Positions 1 through 10,166 of a stretch of 64,000 nucleotides of DNA are shown piece after piece. Numbering within the stretch: position 1 is the first letter of the stretch; each line of letters opens with the position of its first letter. The translations under genes and the position numbers were made by a program. Below the pieces are notes generated by a model that saw only the letters and a list, made by a program, of their open reading frames with translations, made no database searches and had not been told where the DNA came from. The DNA is from Magicicada septendecula. Lineage: Eukaryota; Arthropoda; Insecta; Hemiptera; Cicadidae. The DNA lies in contig CM068375.1 of NCBI GenBank assembly GCA_034769895.1, forward strand, positions 252,195,542-252,259,541, read 5' to 3'.

Positions 1-521
1 GAAAGAAATATTTATAATACACCACTATTTCAACAACATTTACTTATGTATTTTTACAGAATCTATCAGCAGCTGGTAGTATTCTTTCTCAGTGCTTGTC
101 AAGCTCTTTAGGAAAAAAGTAACTTAGCAAGAACTGAGGAAGGAGGGTACTACCAGTCCCCAAAAGTGCTGTGCAAAAATAAAAAAAATAATTGTTCTTG
201 AAATAGAGGTTTAATATCAATATAATGATATCTATAGTATACTAAAATTAGGTATTTGAACAACTATTTGGAAAAAATGCATTTTAATACACAAAAGAAG
301 CAATAGCTTGTTAACTTTTCGCATAAAATGTATAATGCCATATAATCATACAACAACCAACATATGACATTGAACTTTAGAGGAGATGGCGATTTTAGTA
401 AATTAATATTTTCAAAAGTTTCTTGGAAACAACAGTATAGTATTTAATATTACAACAATTATGTTATTTCGAAAAAATTAACTTTAGATTTGTTAACAAA
501 ATAAATATTTTCAGTTTATAC

Positions 522-561
522 ATGCGTGCGTGCGTGCGTGCGTGAGTGTGTGTGTGTGTGT
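522..561. repeat. GTGC/TG microsatellite
   Basis: About four GTGC units run into a GTGTGT tract, flanked by ordinary AT-rich sequence. Confidence 0.85.
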
Positions 562-810
562 GTTTTGTAATAAAAATTCCCACATGATAATTGGATCTTG
601 TACTGTTTATATTACTATTTATGATTTTAATTTTATTTAATAAAAAATTTTTTCTCAATTAAATTCTTTTTTATTATTTTATATTCAGTTTTATTAAATT
701 GTGTTAATTCGTTATTTAATTCTTTATATTTCTGGTTATTTATTATTAATTACTTAGTATTTATCATTATTTGTTCTTATTCAGCCTTCGTCGGTTTGGT
801 ACAAATTAAT

Positions 811-1095
811 TCAAAATAATGTTTTGTGAAGACCCAGTTCGAAGTGGTTGTCGACTCGGCTCACATAGGCTATCACCTCTTTTGGTTCCTTCCGACGATA
901 CTCAGCAATTAACTCTCCTTTCTCCACCTGAAATTCCTTAACTAAGTAATTTTTTATAAATAAAGCTCTGGTTTAATTCAATTAATTATTTTTTATTCTT
1001 TAAAAATAGTATTACGACTCACAGGTCAACTGATTTGGTTGCCCGCATTCGACTCTTTTTCTCAGTTCGTCAGTTACAGATTTCGGTTTGATAAT
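811..1095 (-). CDS. Possible two-exon ORF fragment, unknown product
   Basis: On the minus strand an open segment at 1095-1023 ends at a GTGAGT splice-donor-like site (1022 downward). An 81-bp AT-rich interval follows and ends in TTACTTAG (to 942). A second open segment, 941-811, runs to TGA. Phase is preserved across the proposed intron (one base plus two), giving about 67 residues rich in E, K and R. The open frame begins just after a TAA at 1098-1096, so an upstream exon or acceptor would be needed. I recognise no domain. It could be the 3' end of a host gene, an old gene fragment or chance; the only support is the coincidence of both splice signals with a continuous frame. Confidence 0.25.
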
Positions 1096-1543
1096 TTATG
1101 TTAATTTTTCAAGGGTCCTTTTATACTGCTATTGAAAAGTCAGAAATGTTTAAGAAGTACAATAACTCACAAATATTAAAAATCTTACTTACTATTACAA
1201 ATAATGTCAAACTGTTTGAATATAAACTGTAATTATTTTATTTGAAGGCCGAAGGCTTCACCAAAATGGCGTCGCTTTCAGATTGAGCTAGTGACGACAA
1301 AAAAAAATGGCCGCTGTTCGCCACCTCAAATATATGAAATCAGTCGTCCCAGCTTTCTTTTAAAATATTTAAGTTTATCTATAGTGTTTACTGAAATTAT
1401 GCCGGATTCTGTGTTTTCATTCACCGTGTTGTTGTGTTCAAGTGTTTGTGCAGTTTCCTTGGTGTTTGTGAATTCGTAAATTATGTGGGTAGTTTGGTTA
1501 AAACTCACCAACTTCAAACAGAGATTTTTCGCTATACTTGCGT

Positions 1544-1899
1544 TGTAATACACTACTTGATAGGCCTTTACGAAAGAGTTAAATTGTTGATTTGCATATT
1601 ATGTTGGCCTATGAGCATGTAAGAAGTAAGGTTTACAAACTACTTTAATCATTGATAATATTAATATTTCTACTCAATAGACTATAACACTTACTCCAGT
1701 GTACCGACTCTTTATTGTACCTCAGGGCGCCAGTAATAATAAACACAAATTAAAATATATCAATCAACTTTTAATGATTCATTTGCATTTATGTACTACA
1801 AATTTCTTTAACATGACTTGAATAGTTTTGCCTTACAATTTGAATATTATTTCGTGGCAATGAGTTCTTTTTAGACAAATTGAGTCACTATATTTGATT

Positions 1900-1946
<47 letters not shown>

Positions 1947-3128
1947 AAACAATATTGAATCAAATGTTCATTTATTTGTTACTTGTGTGGAGAATCCTTC
2001 CGATGTGTGTAGTCCTTAAGGTGTTGCATGCCGGTGAGTCGTCAGCAGCTGTTTGTTGCGCGTTAATCCTGGTTATGAATGCACTAATTCACTTTATCAC
2101 AGATGTACACTACACTTGACATATTGGTGATACATACAATTATGTCGTATAATTATACACTCTGGTTTACAACGTATTCTTGAATGTACATTAAGTGCAT
2201 CTAACACATTTCGCGTCGCGTGCGTCTCGATTATCTCATACCGTCGTGAATTTAACCCAAACTAATTCGCTTTCTTCAGTGATTTCACCACAACATATCG
2301 TATTGATGAACATTTATATGTAGTATTTACTTCTAGTTGTTCGTTACTACTCCGAACATTCACTCATTAACTTATTACTGTATATTAAACTTTATAAATT
2401 TAGCGTTAGCAATTATCGCGTTCCCGTACTTCTGTTTACTGCTGCGAATTTACTTTATTCTTTAAATTACTAATAAAATTTATATCTATATAATTAACGC
2501 AAAACAGCGCACCCGAGTCTCTTCAGTGTAGTTTCGCCGATATAAAGAAGACTGCCTGATTTCTCTCCAAATTCATATTTGTATACTAGGCTTTGAATTT
2601 CCCTTACCAAGTCTCGATAGAAAACAATCGCACAGGTTTAGACTAGTGCTAAATACAAAATCGCCCAATCTCCTTAGCAAAAACCTCCCGTGCAACACAT
2701 GACGCTTCCTCTGATTTGCCGAACGTTTTTTCGTGTCTCACGTGCTTAAAAAACTAGCGTCACTATCTATCTCACTCTTACATCGCTCTCTCAAACATAA
2801 CGGTATCTATCGTTACATGCACTTAAAGTTTACAACATTGGCAAACACCCCTAATATCCTAGCGAATAATACATTTTATGATAGTTATGTCCCAAAACAT
2901 GACTTAGCCTAATATTACCTTCCTTATAGACGTCAGCCCCAAGGCCGGCATTGCTAACCTACCGCTATACTCTACAGCTTTTTTTTTTACAAGTTAATTT
3001 CTTTCATGTAACGCCGCCTAACGGTACAGGCGTTTCACTACCTCCCCGCTTTCTAAAACATACACATTTCTTTGCGTTCAGCATAGTTTGATTTCGTAAA
3101 ATTTGCGAATGCTCAATTTTGCATTACA
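1544..3128 (-). repeat. T1 3' LTR (intact copy)
   Basis: 1585 bp, starting TGTAATAC and ending GCATTACA (short inverted ends). It contains a TA repeat at about 1907-1940, the target used by T3 in the other LTR copy. Bases 1544-2453 match 15822-16195, 28525-28581 and 29745-30214 in order. The right edge is fixed by the pyrimidine-rich complement of a PPT, at 3129-3141. Confidence 0.85.
1907..1940. repeat. (TA)n tract in T1 LTR
   Basis: An uninterrupted AT dinucleotide run. In the other T1 LTR this tract is where T3 inserted. Confidence 0.9.
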
Positions 3129-3741
3129 TTGTCCCCCCATAGATTTAGCCTTACAATTTTATCAAAATTGGAAACTAGTTCTATTGAAGCGTCCCTAAAG
3201 CTCTTATAATTACAAGTTCCTTGCTTATATGTATTCTAATAAACTGATATAATTACAAGTTCATTCCTTATATTCAAAATTGACAATATATTCAAGTTAA
3301 TTACTTGCTTTATATTACTTAGTCTAAATTGGTGAGTACACTAGTACAATATTACTCGGTTACTACCTATACTACACACAAGGGTCGATAGCCTGTTATG
3401 GTTTGTTTACTAACATACACTTCCCATCCTCTCTACCTAACTTGCCAAACTACTCCCAAATGGGGCTGGTCCACTTTCCTTCTCAATAACAACTGTTTAC
3501 ATAAAGCAATCTCCCTTTTAACATTTTTGTTACCATTTTCATTTACTTATTTAGGGTATTATTTTTTTTTATACTCATATTCAATACGTTATCACTCCTT
3601 TTCTTATTTTTCTAAACATTTGTGACTTCTTACATGACTAAACTTAATTATGCTTTGATTACATTGAACACCTTTACATTTAGTTTGATAACTTATGATT
3701 ACTACATCAATATTCGGTTGTGTGTTATTACACTTTGTTTC
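3129..3741 (-). other. T1 PPT and 3' untranslated region
   Basis: The minus-strand PPT is 3129-3141 (core ATGGGGGGAC), next to the LTR. The rest, up to the integrase stop at 3742, has no credible ORF; the 3398-3625 ORF is on the opposite strand and has no family signature. T12 has a nearly identical LTR/PPT arrangement. Confidence 0.7.
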
Positions 3742-5630
3742 TTAATTTTCATGTGATGTTCCTGTATGTGTGTGTGAATTTTGGGTTTCTTTCTCATAAT
3801 AAGGCTTTAGTTGTCGTACATTGAAGTTCCCGCGAATATGTCCTGGTCTTTGTGGATCTTCCAACTGGTAGGTTGCTGTTCCGATTTCTTTAGTTACCTT
3901 ATATGGACCCTCGAATAGGTTACAAAATTTTCCTATTACTTTTTTATTTAAATCCAACATCGGGTACGCCCTTAACAAGACCTGGTCTCCTATGTGAAAT
4001 CTAATAGGTGGTGAGTAGTGTTGAGTTTATCTGTCCTCTTATCTCCCTTTTCCTTAATTCGTAGGTAGATGTTGTGATAGTTGATGGGTTGGTCTGGAGG
4101 TATCATATCTTGGTCAATATATTTTATCCAGTCCCGCTCTGGTTTCTTCCCCCACTGCGCTTCAAAAGGGGTGGTCTCAATTGTCTCCTGATAGGTCTGG
4201 TTTATGCACTCCTGAATGAGTTTAAGAAACTGCGCCCATTTGGTGTGCTTATCGGAGGTCATTGCCCTGAACATATTACCTAATTGCCTGTTTATTCTCT
4301 CTGCCAGATTTGTATTTGGATTTCGGATTGCGGTATATTTTGCCTTAATACCCATGTCTGTCAATGCGGTAGACCATCTATTGCTGGTGAACTGTGTACC
4401 GTTATCAGATAAAATAGCTACTGGTTTTCCTATCTCCTCACAATATAATTGAATTCTCTTTATTGTGGCAATCGTTGTGGCTTGCCTCAGTTTATATAAT
4501 TTGACATACTTAGTAAAATTGTCGATTACAGTTAAGATATACCTTACTTTCCCTGTGGAAATCGGCAGCAGTCCATAATAGTCAACGCTGATCAGTTCGC
4601 CTTTCTTCTTCGGTATGACCGGTCGCGTCTCTCCTGACATCCTTTTAAAATGATCCTTACTCTTTTGGCATGTGATACAGGTTTTCGTAACTGCTTTTGT
4701 GATTTTATTTATGGAATCCCCGGTGAAATTTTCCTTAAACAGCTGATATGTCCGCCGGTTCCCCACGTGACTGTATGCCTCGTGTAGCTCCGTGATCATG
4801 CTGTGGCACAACTCCTCCGTCAACATTAGCTTCCATACTCCCTTATCTTTACGGTACAGCTTTCCATTATGCCAAGTGTAGTTCCTGGCAAGTTTATGCT
4901 GTTCATTTGATTGAATTGACTTGATAATCTTTTTCAGTTTGGTGTCGGCTAATTGATAATTCTCTATGTATTTAAGTTGTTTCTTGATTTCTTTACTGAT
5001 GCGGACACTGACAAGGTTAATTTCAAATTCTTCGATTTGGTCTATTGCCTGCTCTTCATTTATGTTCTCCGGATGTCTGCTTAAGATGTCGGCTACAATG
5101 TTATCTCTACCCTTACAATGCATAATCTCGAAGTCATATTCTTGTATGGCGAGGATCCACCGTGTTATACGGGAGTTATTTAGATGACATTTCTTGATGA
5201 AAACCAACGCCTTGTTGTCGGTGATGATGGTCAAGGGCTTCCCTAGCACATAAGTTCTGAACTTTTGCAAACAATGGACGATACTCAGCAGTTCCAGCTC
5301 CGTGGTAAAGTAGTTTCGTTCCGCCCCTCTCACCACTCGGCTCGTGAACGCAACCACTCCGATATCATTGTTATTGTCTAATTGATATAGCTGTCTGCCC
5401 AACGCATAACGACTCGCATCGGTTTGCAAATAAAACCGCTTGTTGGAGTCAGGATGCTTGAGAATTACCGCCTCGACAAATAGTTTCTTGACTGTCTCGA
5501 AGTGCCGGTCCATCTTGCTCGTCCACTTGAAAGTAACGTTCTTCTTTAGGAGGTTCAATAATGGTTGGGTAGCCTCGGCGTATCTATTGGTAAATCTATT
5601 GTAAAAATTGGTTAAACCAAGGAATCCTTA
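3742..5630 (-). pseudogene. pol: T1 pol, 3' half: RT end, RNase H and integrase (broken)
   Basis: The long open stretch 5558-3990 encodes the end of RT, an RNase H domain (YLQTDAS with D47; TTELEL; IITDNKAL with D114) and integrase. Integrase shows an HHCC zinc finger (H259, H264, C294, C297) and a catalytic D326, D385, E420 triad with the 35-residue D-E spacing of retroviral-type integrases. The frame shifts near 4010, after which 3978-3742 carries the integrase C-terminus with its GPY motif. A TAA at 5630-5628 interrupts the same frame upstream. In an intact element these enzymes copy the RNA to DNA and insert it. Expression here would give truncated products. Confidence 0.9.
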
Positions 5631-6890
5631 GGGCTGCTTCTGATTTTTCGGTGTCCGAAATTCCTGTATAGCCCTGATTTTGTCTGGTGCGGTGGTAATA
5701 CCCGTGGTTGTTAACCGGTACCCCAAATAATCAATTTCCTCTCGGAATAATTGTGATTTGCTAAAGTTAACGGTTAGATTGGCTCGTTTTAAATCTTGTA
5801 ACAATAACTTCAGGTGCCGTAAGTGATCTGCAACACTGTTCGATATGCATAAGCAGTCATCGACGTACAAAATGGTGAACTCCTTTACTTCCTCGATAGC
5901 ACTCGGTCTAGTCCCCGCGTCAAGCTGGCCAAACTCGTCTTTAGCCCAAATGGCGTCACCGTGTATCGGTAGCATTTTCCTTCATATAAAAATCCTGTTA
6001 AGTCCCTACATTCCCGATGTAATGGGATCTGCCAGAACGAACTACGTAGGTCTATCGTGGACATTAATTTGATATTCCCACATTTTGCTAATATTTCATT
6101 TATCGGAAGGGCTCCCTCATAGTCAGGAATGGTAACAGAATTCAGCTTGCGTGCATCTAAACATAGTCTGACCGTCTGGTCCTTTTTGATAACTGTGACC
6201 ATCGGGTTGACATATGGACTTTGCGCCCTTTCAATCACACCATGTGCCTCCATCTTTTGTATCTTGGCCCTCACTGCATCCTGGTAGTTTAGTGGAATCG
6301 GCCACCCCTTCTGGCAGTATGGTGTCCGATCAGTAACTTCGAATTTGTGTTGGTATGCTTGAATCCTACCGGGAGTATTTCGGAAGATTGTTTTGTTGTC
6401 CATTAAGATTTGCTGTAGTTCATTCCTTTCCGCCTCGGTGATTCCACCGATTGATCGCACCTTTTGTTTGATTACCACTTCAATATCTTCTCCCCCAGAC
6501 GCGATTTCTACGTGGAATATCTCTGCCGTGGCTTCCTTCTGGTCCCCTTTTCCTGGAATTGTTAACTGTTTGTTGTGTAAGTCGATAACGCACCCATGTT
6601 CTTCCAGCAACCCCACGCCTACTATACAATCCTTTACTAGCTCTGGTACCATGACGAATACGCTGTCAACTTCCACATCTCCGATCCTGGCCGTCAACAA
6701 TACCTGCTGCGTCACCCTTTTCGATTTATTTCCAGTTGCTCCTTTGATAACAGTATTCGATAGTCTCAATGTTTCTACGTTCCCCAATTCCTTCTTCTTA
6801 TTCTTAAATCATTGCTCAGATATAGCATTTACTTTGGCTTCCAGTATCGATTAATGCGCAGATGAGCACTCTGTTTAATGATATCCTGGT
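5628..6890 (-). pseudogene. pol: T1 pol, 5' half: protease and reverse transcriptase (broken)
   Basis: The aspartic protease active site IDTGS is at about 6851-6837, with a stop at about 6820. After a frame change, 6787-5885 covers the end of the protease and the RT fingers and palm, with the CLDARKLN and TIDLRSSFWQ motifs. Another frameshift near 5895 precedes the RT catalytic YVDD (5867-5856) in the 5975-5628 segment. The domain order PR-RT-RNaseH-IN is that of Ty3/gypsy, not copia. The codon reported as the start of 6787 is TTG, so it marks an open frame, not a real start. The copy cannot make a full polyprotein. Confidence 0.9.
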
Positions 6891-7119
6891 CTCCGGGCAC
6901 TTGTTCACACGATAGGTTACATTTGTATCATCATTACACAATAAATCGTCTTACATCTAAAAAAGTGGTATTAATATACTCATTAATAGTGCTTAAATCT
7001 AATTCATATGTACAACACTGCCCTAGTTTTTTGACATTGCAGTGGCGCTTTTGTTATTCTGGATACCGCTAGTCGAAGGGATCGGCTCTGGTTCATTTTT
7101 AAATTTGTTTGGCCGTCTA

Positions 7120-7586
7120 TTATAGTGTTGTATAGTCCGGTCGGTTTTCACTTTCGTGCGGCCGTCCTTGCTCGACCCTTCTCCCACTCTCCTCTTCATC
7201 TCTTACCCATTGCTTATGCTCGTGCCAACTGTCATAATGTGTCCGGGTCATTGTCCTTGCTTCACTTCTCAAATTCATGAACTCTGATAATACTTGCTCA
7301 AACTCATTAATAGTTGTAACCCCACAAGTAATGATGGCGATCTGTACCCCCTGAGAATAGTGTTTTGCAATTTTTCTGATCAGGTATTGATCCGGTATCG
7401 GTGGAATTAGCTGCCTGTTCTCCAACAATTTCCGTTCTAAGTACTGTATCATACTCATACCACTCTCCATCTGATAACGTCCAAACTCGAGCTCGTTTCG
7501 TACTTTTTCTTGAATCACATCATTCCAATATTTGTTCGTGAAGGCTTCCTTAAATTCTGCGAAGCTGGTCACACTATTTTTTATCA
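7120..7586 (-). pseudogene. gag: T1 gag, C-terminal half
   Basis: 155 codons continue the gag cut at 14433 by T2. The segment has the capsid-like pattern FxEFKxAFxxKYW...IQxxVRxEL...GRY, also seen in T7 (37500-37640) and T8. No CCHC zinc knuckle is visible; the end is rich in R, E and H. It ends at a stop at 7120. Between this and the protease (7119-6891) the frames are interrupted. Confidence 0.8.
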
Positions 7587-7590
7587 ACCT
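7587..7590. repeat. T2 target-site duplication, left (ACCT)
   Basis: ACCT directly precedes the TGTAGC end of T2 and recurs at 14429-14432. Confidence 0.9.
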
Positions 7591-8456
7591 TGTAGCGGGT
7601 CAAATTTTGTGTTTTTATTTTTACCGTATGGGGCAAGTACATTTTTATTCATTTCATTTTCGGGCGGGTTTGGATAAAATATTACGAAATAAATGTATTA
7701 TTGTGCAACGTATGTGTCAGTATAACAGTCAGTGTAACAGAACAGTGAAACAACGCAATAAGACGCAGTTGTTGTTGAGGAATGCGGCAGAGCATTTGCA
7801 CCTCCACAAAATTCTTAGAACTTTGTACCTGTGTGTGGCAGCGCACATACGCAACTGCTCAATCACGCTCCAAGTGACGCTCTGACAAAAAACTCAAGAT
7901 GGCCAGAGTGCAAAAAATATTCGTCGTCTTCGTCAAGACATCCCGGAAGTCGCATTAAACTCCGCCTACTGTTGGTGACATCAGCATAACCAAGTCCAAT
8001 ATCGGCCTCTGGTCACACATATATATCAGCTCCATTCCATATATAAAATGGTTACACAACAGCATATGAGCAATGAGCGACGAAAACATCGTGGCAGTAG
8101 AGAACCAGTTTCCCTCCAGGAACAGGTACACGTACCTGTTACGTTTCACTGTGACGGAACAGTCGACTTTAAGCAGAGACGCCATACAGTCAACAGGACG
8201 CCAACTACAGTAACAGACATCTAAAGTTTCGGTTTGGGCCCGGTTGGTCGAGTTTTCGCAAATGTATTTTACTCAATAAGACCGACCGGGACCCCAGAAG
8301 GTAATGAACATATCGGAGTGAGTAATACTGACAGTGATGTGGAGAGATTGAAGTGATAAAACAAATAGTGAAGTTACGGGACCAACCGCGTGTTCGTGGA
8401 CGGGCACCGCGGATAACAATCGGAATATTTAAAAATTGAATAAATAAAGGGGAATG

Positions 8457-8464
8457 TATATAAA
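8457..8464 (+). promoter_or_regulatory. T2 LTR TATA box (candidate)
   Basis: TATATAAA lies in a block shared with the T9 LTR, which has TTTATAAAT at the equivalent place (46117-46125, minus). In both it is followed by a GAG/GTG-rich stretch and GGCAxxxTGGGCTG. Conservation between divergent LTRs is the argument; transcription was not shown. Confidence 0.5.
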
Positions 8465-8847
8465 AAACAAAAGGTATGGAAGAGTGCGTGGGCAATATGG
8501 GCTGCCTTAGTTGTAAGTATAGTTTAAGGTAATTAAAACTTGACGGTGTAGCATTCTCATTCTGGTAATTATAACAATTAATCATGACTAATTCTTTTGT
8601 ACTCATAGCAGTGAAAATTGACTTAATTCATTAAAGTGATTTAGTTTATTTGGAAAATGTGTTAGTTTAAGTTATTTCGTCATTACCATGTCTCATTTCT
8701 GTGTTGAAAAATTCGTCTAAACGAAATCGGGGGTTTTCTGAATTTTATTACAGTCAGATGGCGTGATTTTTTATAAGGGCAAGAGTGTATAAGTTTTCGA
8801 TATTTAATCTTTAAAAAAAAATATCGTGGCGACCTGGGCAGTTTCAA

Positions 8848-8905
8848 AAGGTAAGTTTTACGGGGACCATGACGGTAAGTGAAATTCTGGCAGCGGTAAG
8901 TATTG
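8848..8905 (+). promoter_or_regulatory. Three splice-donor-like GGTAAGT sites in T2 LTR
   Basis: GGTAAGT occurs three times within about 50 bp (AAAGGTAAGT, GACGGTAAGT, GCGGTAAGT). The first is kept in T9 (AAAGGTAAGTGG) and nearly in T5 (AAAGGTAGGTGG). They sit downstream of the TATA box, so they would lie in the transcript leader, where a splice donor for a subgenomic RNA would be expected. Confidence 0.45.
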
Positions 8906-8960
8906 TTTTATGAAGAGTGGAGTGTATTAAATATCAGGGTAAAAAGTGAGTAACTTCACA

Positions 8961-8980
8961 GCGACGACCCTGCCAGGATG
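8961..8980 (+). other. T2 PBS region (atypical)
   Basis: Immediately after the LTR comes GCGACGACCCTGCCAGGATG. It ends like the T9 PBS (...GCAGGATG) but lacks the usual leading TGG, so the tRNA primer is unclear. Confidence 0.45.
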
Positions 8981-9048
8981 TTCGTATATAAATTTTATAG
9001 GAACTAGACCTATTCTAATACACAGAAAATAGGATGTGGTAATGACGA

Positions 9049-9660
9049 ATGTATAAAAATTATATTATAAACATGAATGTGCATGACACCAATGAAAAAG
9101 ATAATACAGAGGATTCAGGGATTCAAGTAACCCCGACCTCAACAAAATACAATAAGGTGGATGACGATCTAATGAGTATTTTCCTTAATCAATTAGAAAA
9201 AATGAATAATAAATTATTTGAAAAAGTGAATAATAAATTAGATAGTCGCTTTGACAATAATGACATAAAATTAGATAGACAAAGTAGGGAGATTAATGAG
9301 TTGAAATATGAAATACAAGAAATGAATAAACATTTAGAAAGCACTAACGAAACAATAAAAACTAGTTTAAATAAGTTAGAACAGAAGTTTGAGAAATTAG
9401 GTGACAATGTTTTAAATATGACAAAATGTAAAAATGACGAAATAGTAGACAATTCTGAGAGTATAGTGGGGGTGAAGAATAATGTAGAAGCAAATGATGA
9501 GAATATAATAACAAATAGTACTGATGAAGTTTTAGAAGGCGATAATGAAATGTTAATGAGTGTTTATGACGTAGAGAGAGAGTGGAAGGATAATGTAGTA
9601 ATTGAATGGGGACAGAGGGCAAATTTTTCCCTTATTGTTTATAATGATATGATGATTTAA
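9049..9660 (+). CDS. T2 ORF1: gag-position protein, N-terminal part
   Basis: 203 residues, orphan to me. An N-terminal DSGIQVTP motif is followed by a coiled-coil region (about residues 45-125, rich in K, E, L and N), an acidic linker, and a globular-looking segment with the core EMLMSVYDVEREW...VEWGQR (V/I variant). The T9 ORF has the same order of motifs, so this is a conserved family protein. A second Met lies eight codons in and could be the start. Position right after the PBS suggests a Gag, but I see no CCHC knuckle and no major homology region. It stops at TAA in a TAATG overlap with the next frame. Confidence 0.75.
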   Translation: MYKNYIINMNVHDTNEKDNTEDSGIQVTPTSTKYNKVDDDLMSIFLNQLEKMNNKLFEKVNNKLDSRFDNNDIKLDRQSREINELKYEIQEMNKHLESTNETIKTSLNKLEQKFEKLGDNVLNMTKCKNDEIVDNSESIVGVKNNVEANDENIITNSTDEVLEGDNEMLMSVYDVEREWKDNVVIEWGQRANFSLIVYNDMMI

Positions 9661-10166
9661 TGTTGTTTTTTCAGGGCAAGAGACCCTTATTGTTAAATGA
9701 AGTAATGTTGTATAATGTTGTACCCTCTGTCCGTAATAATTGTGAGAGTGTGATGTGGTGCGATGAAGAAAGAGGGTTATGTATTGAGAGTGAAATAGAA
9801 CTATATAAGTTAGAAAGAAAGTATAATAAATTGAGAAAAATATTAGAAGGGGTGATGATGAATCATGTGAAATACGTACCTGTTGAAAGAGAGATAGAGA
9901 ATAATTTTGATAATATCTTACCTGACTATAATGATTTACCTGACGTAGTAGTTGAGGAATACAAAAATGAGAAAACAATTTACCTGACGTTAACAAATAA
10001 CACTGATATAGACGGGACAATCCTAACTGATGTTGACATGATGTATAATGGTATAACGGATAAATTGAAATTGTTTGGTTATGACACACAAGACAACAAC
10101 ATGTATGTCAATATAATTGAACAGTGCTATACAAAACCAAGATTAATATTTGACGATGGAGGGTAG
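9660..10166 (+). CDS. T2 ORF2: C-terminal part of the orphan protein (ends IFDDGG)
   Basis: 168 residues in the -1 frame, starting at an ATG that overlaps the ORF1 stop (TAATG). T9 encodes the counterparts of ORF1 and ORF2 without a break at this point, so in T2 they are either split or joined by re-initiation, frameshifting or splicing; a TTTTTTCAG acceptor-like site lies 10 bases in. The C-terminus has FGYDTQ...IEQCYTKPRLIFDDGG, nearly the same as in T9, while the middle is much more divergent. Function unknown. Confidence 0.7.
   Translation: MLFFQGKRPLLLNEVMLYNVVPSVRNNCESVMWCDEERGLCIESEIELYKLERKYNKLRKILEGVMMNHVKYVPVEREIENNFDNILPDYNDLPDVVVEEYKNEKTIYLTLTNNTDIDGTILTDVDMMYNGITDKLKLFGYDTQDNNMYVNIIEQCYTKPRLIFDDGG

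Larger units (their letters stand above)
1..1543. other. Left flank of T1, mostly unassigned AT-rich DNA
   Basis: This stretch precedes the first TG of the T1 LTR. It holds a short GTGC/TG microsatellite at about 522-561 and a possible two-exon minus-strand ORF (separate entry). The short ORFs at 1291-1622 overlap on both strands, match no family I know and look accidental. The last four bases, GCGT (1540-1543), should be the left half of the T1 target-site duplication, but the matching right half is not visible in the window. Confidence 0.5.
7591..8960 (+). repeat. T2 5' LTR
   Basis: 1370 bp, TGTAGCGGG...ACTTCACA. It resembles the T9 and T5 LTRs in its first bases, in an internal AGAACTTTG...TGTGTGGCAG block near 7820, around a TATA box, and in an AAAGGTAAGT block near its end. 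The ORFs inside it recur unchanged in the 3' LTR and look accidental. Confidence 0.92.

Noticed and set aside
7532-8606. ORFs in the T2 5' LTR, repeated at 13009-14074
   Set aside because: They are identical only because the LTRs are duplicates, and the similar LTRs T5 and T9 do not keep them open.
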